A stretch of 40,703 nt of DNA from Pedobacter sp. ASV17 (lineage in GTDB: Bacteria; Bacteroidota; Bacteroidia; Sphingobacteriales; Sphingobacteriaceae): assembly GCF_016429065.1 (NCBI RefSeq), contig NZ_JAELTX010000043.1:1-40703 (forward strand), given 5' to 3'. Positions 39,058 to 40,703 of this stretch are shown here, piece after piece. Numbering within the stretch: position 1 is the stretch's first letter; each line of letters starts with the position of its first letter. The position numbers were made by a program, and so were the translations under genes. The notes beneath the pieces were generated by a model, which had not been told where the DNA came from, did no database searches, and was given only the letters and a program-made list of their open reading frames with translations.

Positions 39058-40703
39058 TAAAAGCCTGCATTTCGATTAAGCGATGGTAAAGCCCTTTTTT
39101 TGCAATTAGTTCGTTATGATTTCCTTGTTCAACAATCTGTCCTTTATCGATCACCACAATTTGATCAGCATGTTGAATCGTGCTCAAGCGGTGAGCAATT
39201 ACCACAGAAGTACGGTTTTGCATCAAGTTGACTAAGGCCTCTTGTACCAGTTTTTCAGATTCGGTATCCAATGCTGAGGTCGCCTCATCCAACAACATAA
39301 TCGGTGGATTAGCTAAAACGGCACGAGCAATACAAACCCTTTGTCTCTGCCCTCCAGATAGTTTATTGCCACGGTCACCTACATTGGTTTCGTAGCCATT
39401 TTCAGTATTAAGAATAAAGTCGTGTGCATTGGCAATTTTTGCGGCAGCCATGACCTCTTCGTCGGTCGCATCTGGTTTTCCAAAGGCGATATTGTTAAAG
39501 ATCGAATCGTTGAAAAGGAAAGAATCTTGGTTAACAATGCCCATTTTAGCCCTGATGCTTTCAACCGTTAAGTCATCATAATTATTTCCGTCGATGAGTA
39601 TCTGTCCTTCCTTGGGAGCATAAAAACGAGGGATTAAATCCATTAAAGTACTTTTTCCGCCACCCGAAGGGCCTACCAAAGCAATGGTTTTTCCTTTTTC
39701 TATCTTTAGATTAATCTCTTTTAAGATTTGTTTTTCTCCATAAGCAAAGCTTACGTTTTTAAGCTCTAATGCTTGGCTAAAACTTTCTAGCTCTTTTGCA
39801 TTGGCTTTGTTTTCTAGCTCAGGTTTTGTATCTATTAGCCCAAGTACCCTTTCTCCGGCAGCAATGCCTGAATGGATGCCGCTAAATGAATCGGTTAGGG
39901 CTTTAGCTGGGCGCATTACTTGTGAAAAAATAGCAATATATGCGATGAAATCTGAGGGAGCCAACGCATCTTGCTCATTGTGTAAAATCAAAGTGCCACC
40001 ATACCAAACAATGGTAGCCACCATCAATACCCCTAAAAACTCTGATACGGGTGAGCCAAGCTGTTGCCTACGCACCATTTTTCGAGTAAGATTAGAGTAG
40101 AAAATATTCTCCTGATTGAATTTGCTTTTAATTCTTTCTGAAGCGTTAAATGCTTTAATGATTTTAATGCCACCCAAAGCTTCATCTAAAAAACCAATCA
40201 TTTTGGCAAATGATTCATGGGCTTCTTTGGCTTGTTGTTTCAGTCTTTTAACAATTTTACTAATGATAAAACCTGATACAGGAATAACCAATAAAGAAAA
40301 CAAAGTAAGCTTTACTGAAATGAGTAATAGCATAACAATGTACACAATCAACGTTACAGGTTCTTTAAAAACCACCTGTAGGGTGTTGGTTACCGTAAAT
40401 TGTACCACTTGTACGTCAGAAGCTACTTTGGAAATGATATCACCTTTTCTTTCGTTGCTAAAATAACCAACGTGTAAGTTCATAACATTGTTAAAAACCT
40501 TTCTTCTGAAATTTAAGAGTGTGTGCACTCGTAAATCTTCCATTACACGTTGAGAAAAATACCTGAACAGGTTGGAAAGTAATACCGAGCAAACAATAAT
40601 AAGACAAACGTAAGCCAGTGTTTTTTCGGCGCCTACAGTACTGATAGAATTATTTACAAACTCCCTAAATTTCCCTAGGATATCAAAAGTTGAAGCTTCG
40701 TGT
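39047..40703 (-). CDS. ABC exporter, MsbA-like fused permease/ATPase (5' end outside window)
   Basis: The frame stays open to the right edge, giving 551 visible residues. The missing N-terminus should hold the first membrane helix or two. The permease part has the remaining hydrophobic segments and the coupling-helix region (HVGYFSNERKGDIISKVASD). The ATPase domain carries Walker A GPSGGGKST, the signature LSGGQRQRVCIARA, Walker B IMLLDEATSALD and the switch His in IAHRLSTIQ. Type IV half-exporters of this kind flip lipid A or lipid-linked sugars or export peptides. Being translationally coupled to a glycosyltransferase favours a lipid-linked or polysaccharide substrate. A plain msbA role is also possible. 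Confidence 0.93.
   Translation of the reverse strand, partial: HEASTFDILGKFREFVNNSISTVGAEKTLAYVCLIIVCSVLLSNLFRYFSQRVMEDLRVHTLLNFRRKVFNNVMNLHVGYFSNERKGDIISKVASDVQVVQFTVTNTLQVVFKEPVTLIVYIVMLLLISVKLTLFSLLVIPVSGFIISKIVKRLKQQAKEAHESFAKMIGFLDEALGGIKIIKAFNASERIKSKFNQENIFYSNLTRKMVRRQQLGSPVSEFLGVLMVATIVWYGGTLILHNEQDALAPSDFIAYIAIFSQVMRPAKALTDSFSGIHSGIAAGERVLGLIDTKPELENKANAKELESFSQALELKNVSFAYGEKQILKEINLKIEKGKTIALVGPSGGGKSTLMDLIPRFYAPKEGQILIDGNNYDDLTVESIRAKMGIVNQDSFLFNDSIFNNIAFGKPDATDEEVMAAAKIANAHDFILNTENGYETNVGDRGNKLSGGQRQRVCIARAVLANPPIMLLDEATSALDTESEKLVQEALVNLMQNRTSVVIAHRLSTIQHADQIVVIDKGQIVEQGNHNELIAKKGLYHRLIEMQAFNEQ

Noticed and set aside
1..40703. CRISPR array, tRNA, rRNA, insertion sequence or phage att sites
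   Set aside because: No spaced direct repeats, tRNA-like cloverleafs, transposase motifs or matching terminal repeats were found by eye.

Overview
The window looks like a chromosome segment of a Bacteroidota bacterium, most likely a Pedobacter-like member of the Sphingobacteriaceae. The evidence is promoters of the Bacteroidota type (TTG or TTTG, about 19 nt, then TAnnTTTG), no Shine-Dalgarno use, many lipoproteins, a TonB-receptor-like barrel, a type IX secretion sorting domain, a DUF4270 lipoprotein and the gene order glmS / DUF4270 / GT5-like / panC / panD. I saw no tRNA, rRNA, CRISPR array or insertion sequence.

Region 1 (1-4750) is the tail of an Rhs polymorphic toxin locus. An Rhs core runs in from the left edge and ends in a variable tip that reads as a zinc-dependent M15 peptidoglycan peptidase. 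A lipoprotein gene overlaps its stop codon by one base and is the likely periplasmic immunity protein. Behind it lies a graveyard of displaced modules: an orphan lipoprotein, a short fragment overlapping a secreted-protein gene, a headless Tox-REase-7-like nuclease tip joined in frame behind that gene, a short (probably truncated) immunity gene, and another lipoprotein.

Region 2 (4950-13050) is mostly core housekeeping. On the minus strand are HU, a TPR membrane protein, a 29-residue very basic peptide and RNase G. On the plus strand are mutY and ssb. On the minus strand follow glmS and a DUF4270 lipoprotein. Strong hairpin terminators separate the units.

Region 3 (13060-24360) holds a stand-alone GT5 N-terminal-domain protein divergent from panC and panD (vitamin B5), an outer-membrane barrel receptor with a membrane-anchored AraC regulator, an acyl-CoA dehydrogenase behind a near-palindromic operator candidate, a small holin-like membrane protein, an MFS exporter, an OmpA-type barrel and lipoproteins.

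Region 4 (24450-29410) is the rimP-nusA-infB translation/transcription operon. It has a textbook promoter, a terminator-like hairpin in its leader, an internal infB promoter and a related hairpin at its end.

Region 5 (29420-40703) is an accessory surface-glycan region: an XRE regulator, an SGNH hydrolase with a T9SS tail, a membrane acyltransferase, an FkbM methyltransferase, a GT11 fucosyltransferase-like enzyme, four GT2 and one GT4 glycosyltransferases, and an MsbA-like ABC exporter cut by the right edge. A vestige of a second GT4 gene in front of one GT2 gene shows that this cluster has been rearranged.
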